Part shown: positions 1 through 11,165 of the stretch, in pieces | Layout of the letters: each line of letters starts with the position of its first letter | Numbering within the stretch: position 1 is the stretch's first letter | Source of the DNA: Enoplolaimus lenunculus | Lineage: Eukaryota > Nematoda > Enoplea > Enoplida > Thoracostomopsidae | NCBI GenBank assembly: GCA_030248215.1 | Contig: JASANG010001441.1 | Coordinates: forward strand, 1 to 64,000 | DNA: 64,000 nucleotides | Direction of reading: 5' to 3' | Notes under the pieces: model-generated | Told to the model about the DNA's origin: nothing | The model's database searches: none | What the model saw: the letters and a program-made list of their open reading frames with translations, nothing else | Program-made: the position numbers and the translations under genes

Positions 1-255
1 AACACTGTCGAAAAATCTGTCCATCTGGGTATATGTTTAAAACGACGCTGTAACACGTACGAAATATGTTCGCTGCTCCTCTAATCGCTGAGTTTGCGGC
101 CATGCAAACTTTTCGAAACAGTGGCTCAATATATGGCCAGTTTTGTTAGAGATGAATATTTGGTACGTTTTGTAGCGTCGATTTAAATTGGTAAACAGAA
201 CGGCTTGTTGTTTGAGCAGGGAATAACTATGGTTTATACATAGGCGTAAGCCTTG

Positions 256-385
256 ACCCTTTCAAACATGAATATTTTCTATTTTACAAACAAATATTTT
301 TAGGCTTGGATTCGAACAGCTGTTCATGAGGTAAGAGGCGTTTATCATCACCGCACCAGTCAGCTATAGGAGATTGACTGTACTA
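256..385. repeat. TTAA-type (piggyBac-like) MITE, partial
   Basis: Left end CCCTTTCAAACATGAATATT follows TTGA. An antisense tRNA-like stretch (GGATTCGAAC ... CAGCTATAGGA) lies downstream. The right end is missing. Confidence 0.6.
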
Positions 386-427
386 TATGTGTGTTGTTTG
401 CAGTTCGTTGCGAATAGTAAACTCTAA

Positions 428-602
428 GAGTTGCGCTATACTTTACTGTTCCGGACGCCGGCACACGAAGCCACACGCCGCCACACGATGCCAGATACCG
501 CCGTTCCCCGCCTCACGTCGCTATGCGTCGCTATGCGTGGCTAATAGAAATATAGGCAAAATCTGGTTTAGTGGCATGCGGCGGCGAGTATAGTGCAAAC
601 CT
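428..602. repeat. GC-rich MITE, GCGCTATACTT family
   Basis: It begins GTTGCGCTATACTTTAC and ends GAGTATAGTGCAAACCT, imperfect inverted ends. The interior is rich in GCCG/CACG motifs. It is related to the ends flanking the 84-bp satellite. Confidence 0.7.
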
Positions 603-681
603 AAAAGTATCGAGGCTTTACAATTATACTTTTTAAGCTAGGCTTGTATTTAACCCACACCCCATAATGTTGAGCTGACTA

Positions 682-1745
<1,064 letters not shown>

Positions 1746-2102
1746 TTTGGTCGTTCGCGTGTACACAATTGACACCCTCAGGGCTGAGTGAATTATTCGC
1801 GACTCTCAAATCACGACACCCCGGCACAGACGCAGATCTTTGTTCACCAGCAGCTGCTGCGGTGACAACTGATGTTTCCAGTCGTGTTTTGTTCGAACGC
1901 TCGTCGCAAATTTGAGCAGATGAGCTGTTTGCTCTCGGATTATTACCCCGGTCTCCTGCGTAACTGGTGGAATTTGTGGCGTTGTTGCTTGACGAAGACT
2001 CGACTGCTGGCGAACGGCGCAACTCGCGAATTGCTGGACATTGCCGAGCGCATAGACAGTAGACCACTTGGGTGACATCGGCGGCGTGAATGCGGTTGTG
2101 AT
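1746..2102 (-). CDS. PDE3: PDE3 exon: HNRIHAAD motif and enlarged PDE3-specific insert
   Basis: This 357-bp exon begins after TTCGACAG and ends before GTAAGTACT. Its first two bases complete a Tyr codon from the upstream exon, giving YHNRIHAADV, the motif that carries the catalytic-acid His and a metal-binding His in PDEs. About 24 residues in, the similarity stops and a Ser/Asn/Ala/Arg-rich stretch of roughly 94 residues follows (for example EQRSASVPG, SSSSNNATNSTS). The next exon resumes with LELMAL. Mammalian PDE3 has a family-specific insert of about 44 residues at this place; here it is about 100. Two other frames are open across most of the exon, but only this one carries the motif and has compatible phases. 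Confidence 0.93.
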
Positions 2103-2172
2103 CTGTCGAATGTTACAGACAGATAATGGCTGCGTTTTTGAAATCTTAGTTTAACTATAACTTTCTAGTTAA

Positions 2173-2425
2173 CACTTTCTCGCATGAATATTTTCTATTT
2201 AATCTACAAGAAAGTTCTGAACTAAAATTCGAACGTCAGAGACTGGAGTGGGAAACGTTTGCGATCACCACTTAACGATAGGCATTTTACACTCAAGCCC
2301 AACACGGTTCTCACATCATGTGAAAATTTTGTACTGCGTATATGCGTAATAATTATATAACGTTTTATTTCACTTACACTCACTGTGCGCTGAATTTCTC
2401 GTACTTAACTATACGTGAGAAAGGG
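2173..2425. repeat. TTAA-type (piggyBac-like) MITE with tRNA-like interior
   Basis: TTAA at 2169-2172 and 2426-2429 flank inverted ends CACTTTCTCGCATGAATA and TACGTGAGAAAGGG. A degraded antisense tRNA-like segment (ATTCGAACG ... CACCACTTAACGATAGG) lies inside. TTAA duplication and CCC-type ends are typical of piggyBac-derived elements. Confidence 0.75.
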
Positions 2426-2429
2426 TTAA

Positions 2430-2722
2430 CTATTTGCTATACAACTACGTGTCCATTAAACCTTTCATTCATGGAGTATACTATGAGCAACTAAATACAA
2501 TAATGTACGAGCAATACACACACTGTGAGCAGTGTTTAACATTTATAACATATATGCGCAGTGCAAAATCTCCACAAGACGTGAGAGGTTCCTCGAGCTC
2601 GAGCATCAAGATCCTATAGCTCAGTGGTCATCGTAATCGCCTCCCACTAGTAAGACTGGCGATCGAATCTTACCTTGAAATTACATCTGATATGAAATTG
2701 AAAATATTCATGTGAGAAAGGG
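2430..2722. repeat. TTAA-type MITE with tRNA-like interior, opposite orientation
   Basis: The right end, ATGTGAGAAAGGG, is followed by TTAA at 2723-2726; the left end is worn. The tRNA-like segment at about 2614-2678 is in sense orientation, with an A-box-like TAGCTCAGTGGT and a weak B-box-like GATCGAATC. It abuts the 2173-2425 copy. Confidence 0.7.
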
Positions 2723-2886
2723 TTAAAAGCGTTCATGAAGTAAACACTTAAACAAGAATTCAGAAACAAGCATGGGTGTAGCACGGATTTTGTAGAGTGA
2801 GATTATGCTTTACAATTTTCTACTCCTGTACCAATTTTTAGTTCATGAACTGCAACAGTTAACGAGGTTTGAAAACCTATTACCAA

Positions 2887-2921
2887 CTGATGATAGTTGC
2901 TATACACATTTGACAATTCGA
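2887..2921. repeat. Short dispersed motif, 41 bp past a PDE3 5' splice site
   Basis: Contains GTTGCTATACACATTTGACA. Read on the minus strand it lies just inside the intron after the 2962-3073 exon. Related copies are at 5931-5969, 18514-18553, 19934-19965, 23920-23947, 24087-24116 and 51764-51793. Confidence 0.65.
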
Positions 2922-2961
2922 GCATTATGAGCCCTGAAATTAGTATACAAAATTAACTTAC

Positions 2962-3073
2962 ACGGAATGTCCAAATATCCCATTTCCAGCGCGTGAAAGA
3001 AGCAGAAAAATTTACGCAATGAAATGTTGAATATTGAGAATAAGTTTTGTTCGCTAAAAATGCGATAACACAC
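2962..3073 (-). CDS. PDE3: PDE3 exon: catalytic domain N-terminal helices (FHALEMGY)
   Basis: The exon is 112 bp, 37 codons plus one base, from a TTATATTTCAG acceptor to a CCGT before GTAAGT. It encodes VCYRIFSEQNLFSIFNISLR, then KFFCFFHALEMGYLDIP. Mammalian PDE3A at the same place reads [20 protein letters not shown] and REFMNYFHALEIGYRDIP. The final base joins the AT at the start of the next exon to make Tyr before HNRIHAAD. It is too short to stand out as an open frame; identification rests on the protein match and the phases. Confidence 0.93.
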
Positions 3074-3369
3074 CTGAAATATAACAAAAATTATAAAGTT
3101 TTCTTAAAATTCTCAGCCAAACTTTGAACACCTTTCCAATATACCTTAAGCATTGGAACTAAAGCAAGTAGCGAAACAGCGGGGCACAGATATTACAACC
3201 CATGAATGTTTGTGGAGAGGTGATCGGCTGAAAATAAGATGATTTTTATATGCTTTAATTATATCTAGTCAGCCGACTTTGCGTAATGTGCAAAAGTATT
3301 CTAAGACAATATTGTAAACAAAACAATGCCAGAAAGTTGTTCAAAATACGTACGTGTGGCATTCCACCT

Positions 3370-3515
3370 GGTCCGTAGTAAGCTCACCTTGCTAAGGTGG
3401 GCTAAAAAATTTTCAGGAGGGGCATATAGTGGTTTTCGTTGACTTGCAAGCAAGGTTAAAATTTTTCTAGGGGGTCAAAATTTTTCGGACGGGGGGCTGA
3501 GCTACGCCTGGCTCA
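3370..3515. repeat. GTAGCC-family MITE
   Basis: Starts GTCCGTAGTAAGCTCACCTT, interior AATTTTCAGGAGGGGCATAT, ends CTACGCCTGGCTCACC. One of many copies of a roughly 150-bp family. Confidence 0.7.
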
Positions 3516-3618
3516 CCCTTGTCTACGTGTCCTCCTTAACCTTGATTTAACACAAAATAACATTCATCTAAATTTCCAAACTAAATTAAGGAAAAAATAA
3601 GCGCTTGTAAAATCTTAC

Positions 3619-3744
3619 TTCAGTAAGAATGGTTTTAGGAGATCGTTCGTTCAACGTGAATATTCGAAAATCGAGTTGTGTAATTTGACCCAACAGTGGG
3701 TCATCGTTGAGCACTGTTGTATCAAACTGAGAACCGTCGGGCAC
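3619..3744 (-). CDS. PDE3: PDE3 exon: start of catalytic domain
   Basis: A 42-codon exon, phase 0 at both ends, lies between AAAACTTCAG and GTAAGATTT. It encodes VPDGSQFDTTVLNDDPLLGQ, then ITQLDFRIFTLNERSPKTIL and TE. It aligns with the segment of mammalian PDE3A ending [20 protein letters not shown], which directly precedes VSYRLF. Similarity is weaker than in later exons: the Trp of the usual W-N/D-F-P-I-F motif is absent, and DFRIF stands where NFPIF is expected. Placement is secured by phase and by direct continuation into VCYRIF of the next exon. Confidence 0.85.
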
Positions 3745-3799
3745 CTGAAGTTTTAAATTAATGTCGCGTCACACGTTACTATTGGTTCAATAGAATATA

Positions 3800-4044
3800 C
3801 ACTCAAAACCATATTTCTGATATTTTAGAAAAATTTTTTACATTTGAGAAATATGATTAGCAAGGTGCACTTGAAAAGTATTTCTGTTATAACAGAAATA
3901 TTTTCAAAAACGTTTTGAAATAAAGTCTGGAAATAAACGTTTTCCAGTTATTTTTAGAAAAATTGTATTAAATATCAGCAAAACTTTTCAGATTTGCCAC
4001 AGAAAACACTTTTCTGAATAAATTCAGAAATACTTTTTTGTGTG
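3800..4044. repeat. TA-flanked MITE (Tc1/mariner-type)
   Basis: TA at 3798-3799 and 4045-4046 flank inverted ends, CACTCAAAACCATATTTCTG on the left and CAGAAATACTTTTTTGTGTG on the right. The body is AT-rich with no coding potential seen. Confidence 0.7.
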
Positions 4045-4124
4045 TATAACCGTTGAGTAGGAGTGACATACTATACAACATTAAATTGACTCATGAAAAA
4101 TCAAGTTTCTGCTATAATATATTA

Positions 4125-4355
4125 ATCAAAACGGTATCACGACAATTTGTTGAACGGGAAACTCGTCGAAAGTCAACTCGTCGACCAACAACTTATAATT
4201 CGAAATTTCAACAACACGGCAATTCGTCGCCCATCATTATGCTTAGGCTTAGGTATAAACAGGTTTAGGATTACACTTAGAATTATGCTTAAATTTATTC
4301 AAAGCTTCTGGGACGCTGTTGGGCGGCAAGTTGTCAGGCGACGAATTGTCATAGA
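4125..4355. repeat. CAATTCGTCG-family repeat with TTAGGC-like core
   Basis: Ends resemble inverted GACAATTTGTTG and GACGAATTGTCATAG. The core is GCTTAGGCTTAGGTATAAAC and further degenerate hexamers. A related copy is at 11025-11165. Confidence 0.6.
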
Positions 4356-4364
4356 TTCAATTAA

Positions 4365-4590
4365 CCCTTTCGCGCATAAATATTTTCTATTTCTATAAGA
4401 TCTAATTGAAAACAAAGGATTTGAATCGACGCTTCTAGGTTCAGAATCGTTTTGCCATTGACACTTAGCTTTAAAAACTTAAAGATCGAGTAAAACGTGC
4501 TTTTACGTTACTAGACACTGCGCATTGTGCACTAATTCACGTACGCAAATAGCTCTAAGCTGCTCGCTCTAAACTGTACGTGAGAAAGGG
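4365..4590. repeat. TTAA-type (piggyBac-like) MITE
   Basis: TTAA at 4361-4364 and 4591-4594 flank CCCTTTCGCGCATAAATA and GTACGTGAGAAAGGG. Only the B-box end of the tRNA-like part (GGATTTGAATC) remains. Confidence 0.8.
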
Positions 4591-4768
4591 TTAAAACTTG
4601 TGGTAAAACAAGTAAGACGATGCGTTCTCTTCGGCCATGATCTCGCAGACGTTTGAGGATTTGTGGAACAAATAAGCCGCATGCTACGTACTTTCTGGCG
4701 GCTGGGGTTTTTAATGGCTTACAAACTGGTACTAAAACTATTTCCCCGGAAAGCAAAACCTTTTGAAT

Positions 4769-4919
4769 CTTGTAAACTTTCTTCCCACAGGTTTAGACTC
4801 AGGTTTAGTAGACTTAGATTTAAATTTATAAGAAGGTGTACCTTCCTAGGCCTAAGCCTATGCCTAAACGTGAGCCTAAGCCTAAACCTCATACCAAGCC
4901 TGTGGGAAGAAAGTGTACA
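4769..4919. repeat. MITE with GTAAACTTTCTTCCCACAGG ends and TTAGGC-like core
   Basis: The ends GTAAACTTTCTTCCCACAGG and CCTGTGGGAAGAAAGTGTAC are almost perfect inverses. The interior has TTTAGACTCAGG-type hexamers on the left and CCTAAGCCTA-type hexamers on the right, so the whole can fold back on itself. Confidence 0.8.
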
Positions 4920-5181
4920 AGAGCTCTAAGGAGCCTAAAGCTGCTGGTTAACGATTAAGTTTAAATGTGGAGGGAAGCGTGCAAGTGTACAAAAGCCAAT
5001 GTTTCCATGGGGGCGACATGATAGTTGCCGTTTTGCGTGATAATCTAGGTGCCCATCTGGTACTTAAACATACCGTAATTCTAGTATCAGTATCAGTTGA
5101 ACCGTCAAATTCGCACAGTAGTCGGCACGTGTCTTCGCTGCCATTACCACGCGAGGCGGAAACTTTATGCTGAAAAAATTG

Positions 5182-5349
5182 TGCACATGTAATGTAAATA
5201 TCAGGGACGAAACGATTTTCTGTGGGACTGCAATAGAGTAAGCTTAACTTTAGATTTTTGGTTTTAGATTTAGACTTAAGTATAAGCTCATTCTTACACT
5301 TAGGCTAAGGCTTGGAATATGCTTTACGGCCCTGTTCTGTACATTAGCC
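5182..5349. repeat. hAT-like MITE with TTAGGC core; perfect 8-bp duplication
   Basis: Flanked by AAAAATTG at 5174-5181 and 5350-5357. Right end GCCCTGTTCTGTACATTAGCC; the left end is its degenerate inverse. The interior has GCAATAGAGTAAGCTTAA and GGCTAAGGCTT. Confidence 0.8.
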
Positions 5350-5930
5350 AAAAATTGTAGTTACATATAAACAGAAACTATTTCGCAAAGTTCACGTTTG
5401 ATTCGTGCACAAATCAACAATCATTTTTATTTTAAAATTTCAATTTCTAAATATTTAAAAAAGTAAGAAAAAATTTCCAAAAAACTGATACCTTTTTCCA
5501 AAAACTTGACGACCGCGGCCGCATTGGTTCAGGTTCGACCGTTGGCAAACCGGTTGCTGACGTCACTGTTGACCAAACCAAAGGCGAAATGCCACGCGAT
5601 GATGGACTTCCTCGCTAAAATTAAAAATAAGTTCAATTAAAGACAAATAAAAAACATAATTAGAAAAATAAAATAATTCAAAAAACACCAAAATTGATTG
5701 ATAGAATGACGAAAACGTAATTTTATTATTTCATATTTTCTTATTGCAAAAAATGAAATGGCGAAGGATAATTAGTAATAAAATTCACACTGCAGGAACG
5801 GACTTTGTATTTACAACCAGAAATATTCCAGGTAAGAATGAAACAAGTGAAAAATTATTGAAGGAACAATATTCCGGGATAAGGGGCTGAGTACAACATT
5901 GCCCTTCTCTGACCACTGTCCAGCCGCACC

Positions 5931-5969
5931 AGTTAGCGATAGATGCTACACACATTTGAGAATACGACG
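5931..5969. repeat. Short dispersed motif, 34 bp past a PDE3 5' splice site
   Basis: Contains GATGCTACACACATTTGAGA. On the minus strand it lies just after the donor of the 6003-6131 exon, as in two other PDE3 introns. Confidence 0.65.
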
Positions 5970-6002
5970 CCAGATCTCAAACCTCCGCCATGCTTTACCC
6001 AC

Positions 6003-6131
6003 CGGTTCGCTATTAACGTCATCCCAATTATTGTCCGAATTTGCACTTATGCAATATTTGCAATTAGGACAAACTATAGCATTGCCGACTTTTGCGTTGA
6101 GAGCAACAGCGAAATCTTGACTAGAAGCAGC
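6003..6131 (-). CDS. PDE3: PDE3 linker exon with CPNCKYC cluster (5' limit tentative)
   Basis: The minus-strand frame is open from about 6255 down to a donor CCG/GTGGGT at 6003. A good acceptor (ACCCCTTGTTCAG) at 6132 gives a 43-codon, phase 0/0 exon: AASSQDFAVALNAKVGNAIV, then CPNCKYCISANSDNNWDDVN and SEP. PDE3A and PDE3B have a CxxC pair (CSSCG, CNSCG) at this point of the linker between the regulatory region and catalytic domain, which is the basis for the call. The upstream in-frame stretch (SPPAPKRFRVQSTSSNN, PELRSHWECDF) also looks coding and may belong to a longer exon using another acceptor. Phase 0 fits both neighbours. Confidence 0.7.
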
Positions 6132-7460
6132 CTGAACAAGGGGTATACTACGAAAATCACATTCCCAATGCGACCTTAGCTCAGGCGGCACGTTATTTGA
6201 AGAAGTGCTTTGAACTCGAAACCGTTTTGGAGCTGGTGGACTTCCCGATGGATTCCAATCCATTTAGTATATAATGCTATTGATAATCGTGACTTAAAAT
6301 TTTGAGGTAAATGTCTAAATTATTAAATATTTGAACAAATTCGATGTATTTTTTATTTTATATTTGAGCAAAGATTTCAAATAAGTAGTGGCGGTGCTTG
6401 AGAGGCGAGAGTGAAGTATTCAAGTCTCGTTTCAGAACCGCTCTCTAGTCTTATTTTATAATATGCACATGGTTACACAATCGTTTCTACACAAGAGCAT
6501 GTACGCCTAAGCATAATGATTGGCGACCACATTTCTCGCACAGCCGCGATTTCTGATCATCAGCGGTCGGTCGACGCAAACTATTCTTGCAGACAACCTA
6601 AAGAAATAGTAAAACCCTAGAAAATGCACTAAACCTCAAACTGAATCTACACAATAGAAAGAATAGGAACTTTAATGATAAATAACTAAGTATTAGCTCT
6701 CGTACGCCAAATTAAAAACGACTTGAACAAATTTTTCAAATGTTAAAATCCGTCTGCCGTGGCTTTAGGCCACTATACAGCATCATATCAACCCAGAATC
6801 AAGCCTAATCTCCATGTCTGAACTTCGCTTTTCCAGCTCATAACACGAACAATCTCCGTATAATCTGGTTAACTTCAAACCTTCCTGTAATTTCTAGGTC
6901 AAGGTGCACAGAAAGGATTTCATTAAGAGAGGTATAACATCATGTAAAAGGTTTTTTGTGATCGAATGTGAAAAATTTCTCGTCATCTGAAAGACAACGC
7001 TTATACGGACACCTTGACAGTTTTAATTGTACCTCCACGAATATTGGGGGAACATATCACCCCTATCCCCCCTTGTATGCACCCTTGAAAATATTCCGGC
7101 TAACATAAACTGTGCTAGCGCACCTAATTCCTAGATGTTTTAGGCGAAAAAGGTACAATCGCTAATTTGGCAAAAAGGTGTAAGGTAGCAACTAAATACT
7201 AGCTAGTGACATAGCTAGCATGGAATACTAGGTAGGTTAGCTTGTTAAGAAGCCCAACTATTGATTTAGGCAAACGCGACCTAAACGTCTGCTGATTTAG
7301 AAGGCTAGGCGGGTTGACACCTTTCTAGAAATGTTTTCCAATGTTGTAAACGCAATGTACGCTTATTTCCTTGCTCGATGAGAATTTTTTTGGCTATTCC
7401 AGTGTTGGGTCAGCTAAGATTATAGTACTATAAGCAAATGAATTGTTGATTTTCTGCAGG

Positions 7461-7605
7461 CTTTGAAGCCAGCTCACCTTGCTACAGGGTTGGGGGACTA
7501 AAATCGCATACACGGGTTTCCCACTACTTTACGAGGAAGTGTGAAATATTTCTAGGGGGGTCAAAAATTATCTAGGGAGGGCTGCGACCTCCCTGCACCT
7601 AACTT
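7461..7605. repeat. GTAGCC-family MITE
   Basis: Starts AGCCAGCTCACCTTGCTAC and ends in CTAGGGAGGGCTGCGACCTC; worn ends. Confidence 0.6.
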
Positions 7606-7918
7606 GGCGCAGTATAAAACTAGAAGTTGTTTTTCGAGAAGTATATCTGGCGATGATACATAGCTAGTCGGTAGAACCGTATACAACAGAATATTCGAGA
7701 ATATACCGCGAAATTTTTAAAAAATGAGATAAATAAGAAATTTTACTGAATTTAAATGGTTTCTAATTGCCACGTAGAGCTAAAAAATTTTCTTCGTTAG
7801 CCACGCTCACTCGTTAAATTCTAGTTTGGAGGTAGGATCACGCGAAGTAGGGTCATGCCTACTCCCCTGTTAGCTGGAAGCGTTTGGTCGGTTATTAATA
7901 GTGAAACCTAATGTAACA

Positions 7919-7992
7919 GTTGCGCTATAGTTTACTGGATCGGACGCCGTCGCGTTCCGCTATGCGTTGCTAACAAAAATATAGGCAATTCT
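7919..7992. repeat. GCGCTATACTT-family MITE, partial
   Basis: Begins GTTGCGCTATAGTTTACTGG and has GCTATGCGTTGCTAACAAAA. The reverse complement closely matches the sequence at the right edge of the 84-bp satellite (47270-47341). Confidence 0.65.
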
Positions 7993-8647
7993 ATTAACTT
8001 TAATGTAACTCGTAAGAAAATAATAGACATGATAACAGGAGTAGGATTAGGTAAGCCATTTTTTCCAGAAACCTAAGCCTAAGCCTAAACCTTAGCCTCT
8101 GAAAATAAAGTGAACAAGTGTCTGTGTCACAAAAATGGACCAAAAAACTAAATGGGGCCTTTAATTTAAGAGTTTGGTATGCGTTACTACCTGGTAATTT
8201 GATTAATTAGTACAGTTATGCTCGCACGAAAGCAACTGCATAATTGTAAAGTAATTACTTTATTAGTTTTTTCGCTCAATGGATTTTGTTGAAATGGTTA
8301 ATTTACTTTAGGACATGAGCACTAGCGGATCTTGAGGGAGGGGCGGGGAGAGGGACGTACGCTCACGCCAGAAATTTTTTTGCCATAAAATGATAAGGTC
8401 CCTACTTAAAATTTCCCGCTTCAGAAAATTGGCAAATATTGCCAGTAAAAATTGCATTTCATAACTTTTACCGGAACGCCTCCCGTCAGAGTTTCAGGAT
8501 CCGCCGCTGATTTATTAAATCACAGAGTTGTTAGGCTAATAGAAGCTTATCGGGCTTCTGACTTAAGCGCCTACATTTATGAATAATTTTTCTTAAATTT
8601 CAGAGGGCGTACCATCCTGATATGCCCTCCTAGTACACGCTCCTGAA

Positions 8648-8859
8648 TGACGTAATTTGCGCTGCTATGACATCATTTTTTGAACAACTGAGTCAAACTG
8701 TCTCGATGAACGTAGACAGACCGGTTTGTATACGGAATCGATTTTTTAAACCGGAAACTGACCTTTTTTGCTGAAAAAAGTTTGAATTCCAAATTGAGAA
8801 ATGACGTCATTTTTCGACATAACAACCGACAAAGTTGTTTAATGCGTCAGCAGTGACGC
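8648..8859. promoter_or_regulatory. Cluster of CRE/AP-1-like bZIP sites in PDE3 intron
   Basis: Within 212 bp there are TGACGTAA (8648-8655), TGACATCA (8668-8675), TGAGTCA (8689-8695), a perfect palindromic CRE TGACGTCA (8802-8809) and GCGTCA/TGACGC half-sites (8844-8849, 8854-8859). CREB/ATF and AP-1 proteins bind such sites in animals. A role in regulating this cAMP-hydrolase gene is inference. Confidence 0.4.
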
Positions 8860-9333
8860 GGATCTAGAATGCCCCGAGGGGGAGACCCCGTTTCATATTT
8901 CCACAGGGAAACGCGCCTGGCAACGGGATGAATTTAAAAATTTTGTTTAAAATTCACTCAAATCACGGCTGATCGCGTGATTTTCGCACTAATTTTTGTG
9001 TTTTTTGGACTTTACTTAATCTTGTTGGGATTGACACAATTTGTCACTATTGTTGTTCAAATGAAATTTTCAAAGTCTGATATCAATACTTTACTAACGA
9101 GCAAGGGTATTCACAGTCACATTTCTCTCAGCAGTGTGATATGCCTGACCTTTTGACAATCCCGTTCCGTTGCCAGGTCAACATTCTGGGGACCTAAACA
9201 ATTTTTTCGACAAGAGTATGCAATGATTTCGTAACTTACAGCGAAGTTATAACTTTTCTATAAAACGAAATGCCACATTATCCTGGTAGTAAAATATGTT
9301 AATATCACTAATGCGTGTGGGCGTGTGCAATGA

Positions 9334-9510
9334 GGCTCGTGTAAAGAACAGGGGCGGAATGTTTTTCTGCGGGAGTGCAATAGAGTAAGCTTAAGTTTTA
9401 GACAAATTTTTTCCTTAGGCTAAGTATAAGCTCAGTCTTACTTCTAGGCTTTGGCTTAGGCTTGGAAATATGCTTATACTACTGTTACACCAGTGTTCTA
9501 CACTTTGGCC
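9334..9510. repeat. hAT-like MITE with TTAGGC core
   Basis: Left end GGCTCGTGTAAAGAACAGGG, right end TGTTCTACACTTTGGCC. An imperfect duplication flanks it (TGCAATGA / GCAATGGA). The core has GGCTTTGGCTTAGGCTTGG. Confidence 0.75.
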
Positions 9511-10186
9511 GCAATGGAAAAGATTGCCGGGGTATGTTTACCCCTGAAATTTCTAGAGACAAGGAATAAAGCACTTTAACAACCTCCAGAGTTCTAAGAG
9601 TTTAAGCCTTTAAATAAGGTTATCTCTTCCTGAAACCATGCTCTGGCTATACGTTATTCACAAACTTTCCTGTTAATTATTTTGTTATATTTAGGATTAT
9701 ATTCAGGCAGATGGGTGCTTCACGTTTTTTGTGAGTCGGTTTGAAGAAAGGTTTCACGGATTGAAGCCGGTTTAACTCGGGGCCATAGGCTACCCTATTT
9801 GATACTGTGAAATATTTCAGAAAAAATATTGAAAAAATAAAGAAGACAAAAACAAAAAACAGCAGCAACATATTGTCACATAACTGTTGGCAGAATCGTA
9901 AATATTATTGGCTTTTGGCTGCAAAATTTCTATCCGTTTATCGCTCGGGCAGCAACAGTGCCGAACTGGTGCCAATTTTATGTTTTGAAATTTGTTGCTT
10001 AATTTATTGGCCTTAATATTTAATATCCAAAAATTCTGACGCATTTTGGCGTCATCTTTTTAAATTGCCATTTTTTTCCAGCTTTTCAACTTCCTTAAGT
10101 TAACCAAAGCAACAACACAACGAGAAAATTGTTACTGAAGAGTTGAGATAGATTTATAGAAAGAGCAAGAGAAATCGATCATATAC

Positions 10187-10346
10187 CGGGCCCGTAGCCA
10201 AGGAGGGGCCAGCAAGAGCTCAGCCCCCAGGAAAAATTTTGCCACTCTAAAAATTTTCCACCTTGCTTACAAGTCAACGAAAACCGTTATATGCCTCTAC
10301 TGGAAATTGTTTTAGCCCCCTTGCAAGGTGAGCCTGGCTACGGTCC
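10187..10346. repeat. GTAGCC-family MITE, nearly intact
   Basis: Inverted ends GGGCCCGTAGCCAAGG and CCTGGCTACGGTCC. The interior has TTGCTTACAAGTCAACGAAA, found in most copies. Confidence 0.8.
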
Positions 10347-11024
10347 TGTCATACACAGAATTCTATTGTCGATAAGTTTTTCGACCGGGGGATGCGAAGA
10401 TGTCAGTCGATGCGCACACCTTCTCCACATCGCAGTTGCATTACTAAGCCATAAATGGCGAAAGCAGCCGCTGATTCTACTTGTTGGTTAAAATTCTCGC
10501 CCATAAATGTGAAAGCACGAACAGCTCAGCTCTCTAGAAAAATTGAGCAACCTTTACAAAAGAAGTTGGCCAAATCCTGCTCGCCTCCATCTGCTGCCTG
10601 CACATCGAACACTAGTGTGTGTTTAACTTTAATTTGTTTAAAAAAAGGTTTCCGAAGACTTAAAATTCAAAACTTAGTCACAGATTAAACCACAAAGTCG
10701 GAAAAAACCTCAAAGAAATTACCCAAAATATATATATATAATACCCTCATTATAATGGCGAAAACTACCAAATATTACCAATCAAAAGTTGGTCGCTTCA
10801 ATTTAAATCCCCCACAATCGAACTTTATTATACCAAACAATACAACAAGAATGTAAGGCAGAGGAAAAGCTCCAGCTAAGATCATATTTATTCCTATTCC
10901 TAGCGGAACAAATTTGCAATAATAAATAAAATTCTTGGATAACAAAATTTTTTGCTTTGTACTGGCAAAAAGGTTTCTTGTATACTGTTAACAATTTACG
11001 ATTGTATGTCCGGTGTATCAGGAC

Positions 11025-11165
11025 AATTTATCGCCAGACAATTCGTTACACGACAACTTGTAATCCAAAATTTTATCGACTCGACAATTCGTCATCCATC
11101 ATTTTGCTTATGCTTATGCTTGCTTATGCTTAGGCTTAGGCTTCGCATTACGCTTAAAATAAATG
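11025..11165. repeat. CAATTCGTCG-family repeat with TTAGGC/TTATGC core
   Basis: GACAATTCGTCATCCATCAT is shared with the 4125-4355 copy. The core is a (GCTTATGCTTAGGC) hexamer run at 11105-11145. Confidence 0.65.

Larger units (their letters stand above)
3745..6002 (-). other. PDE3 intron with nested repeats
   Basis: Besides the listed MITEs, 5350-5880 is AT-rich unrecognised sequence. I see no further exon. Confidence 0.55.

Noticed and set aside
5946-6002. Extension of the 6003-6131 exon to the end of the open frame
   Set aside because: The extra part overlaps the dispersed motif at 5931-5969, and the homologous protein continues from the next exon in phase 0.
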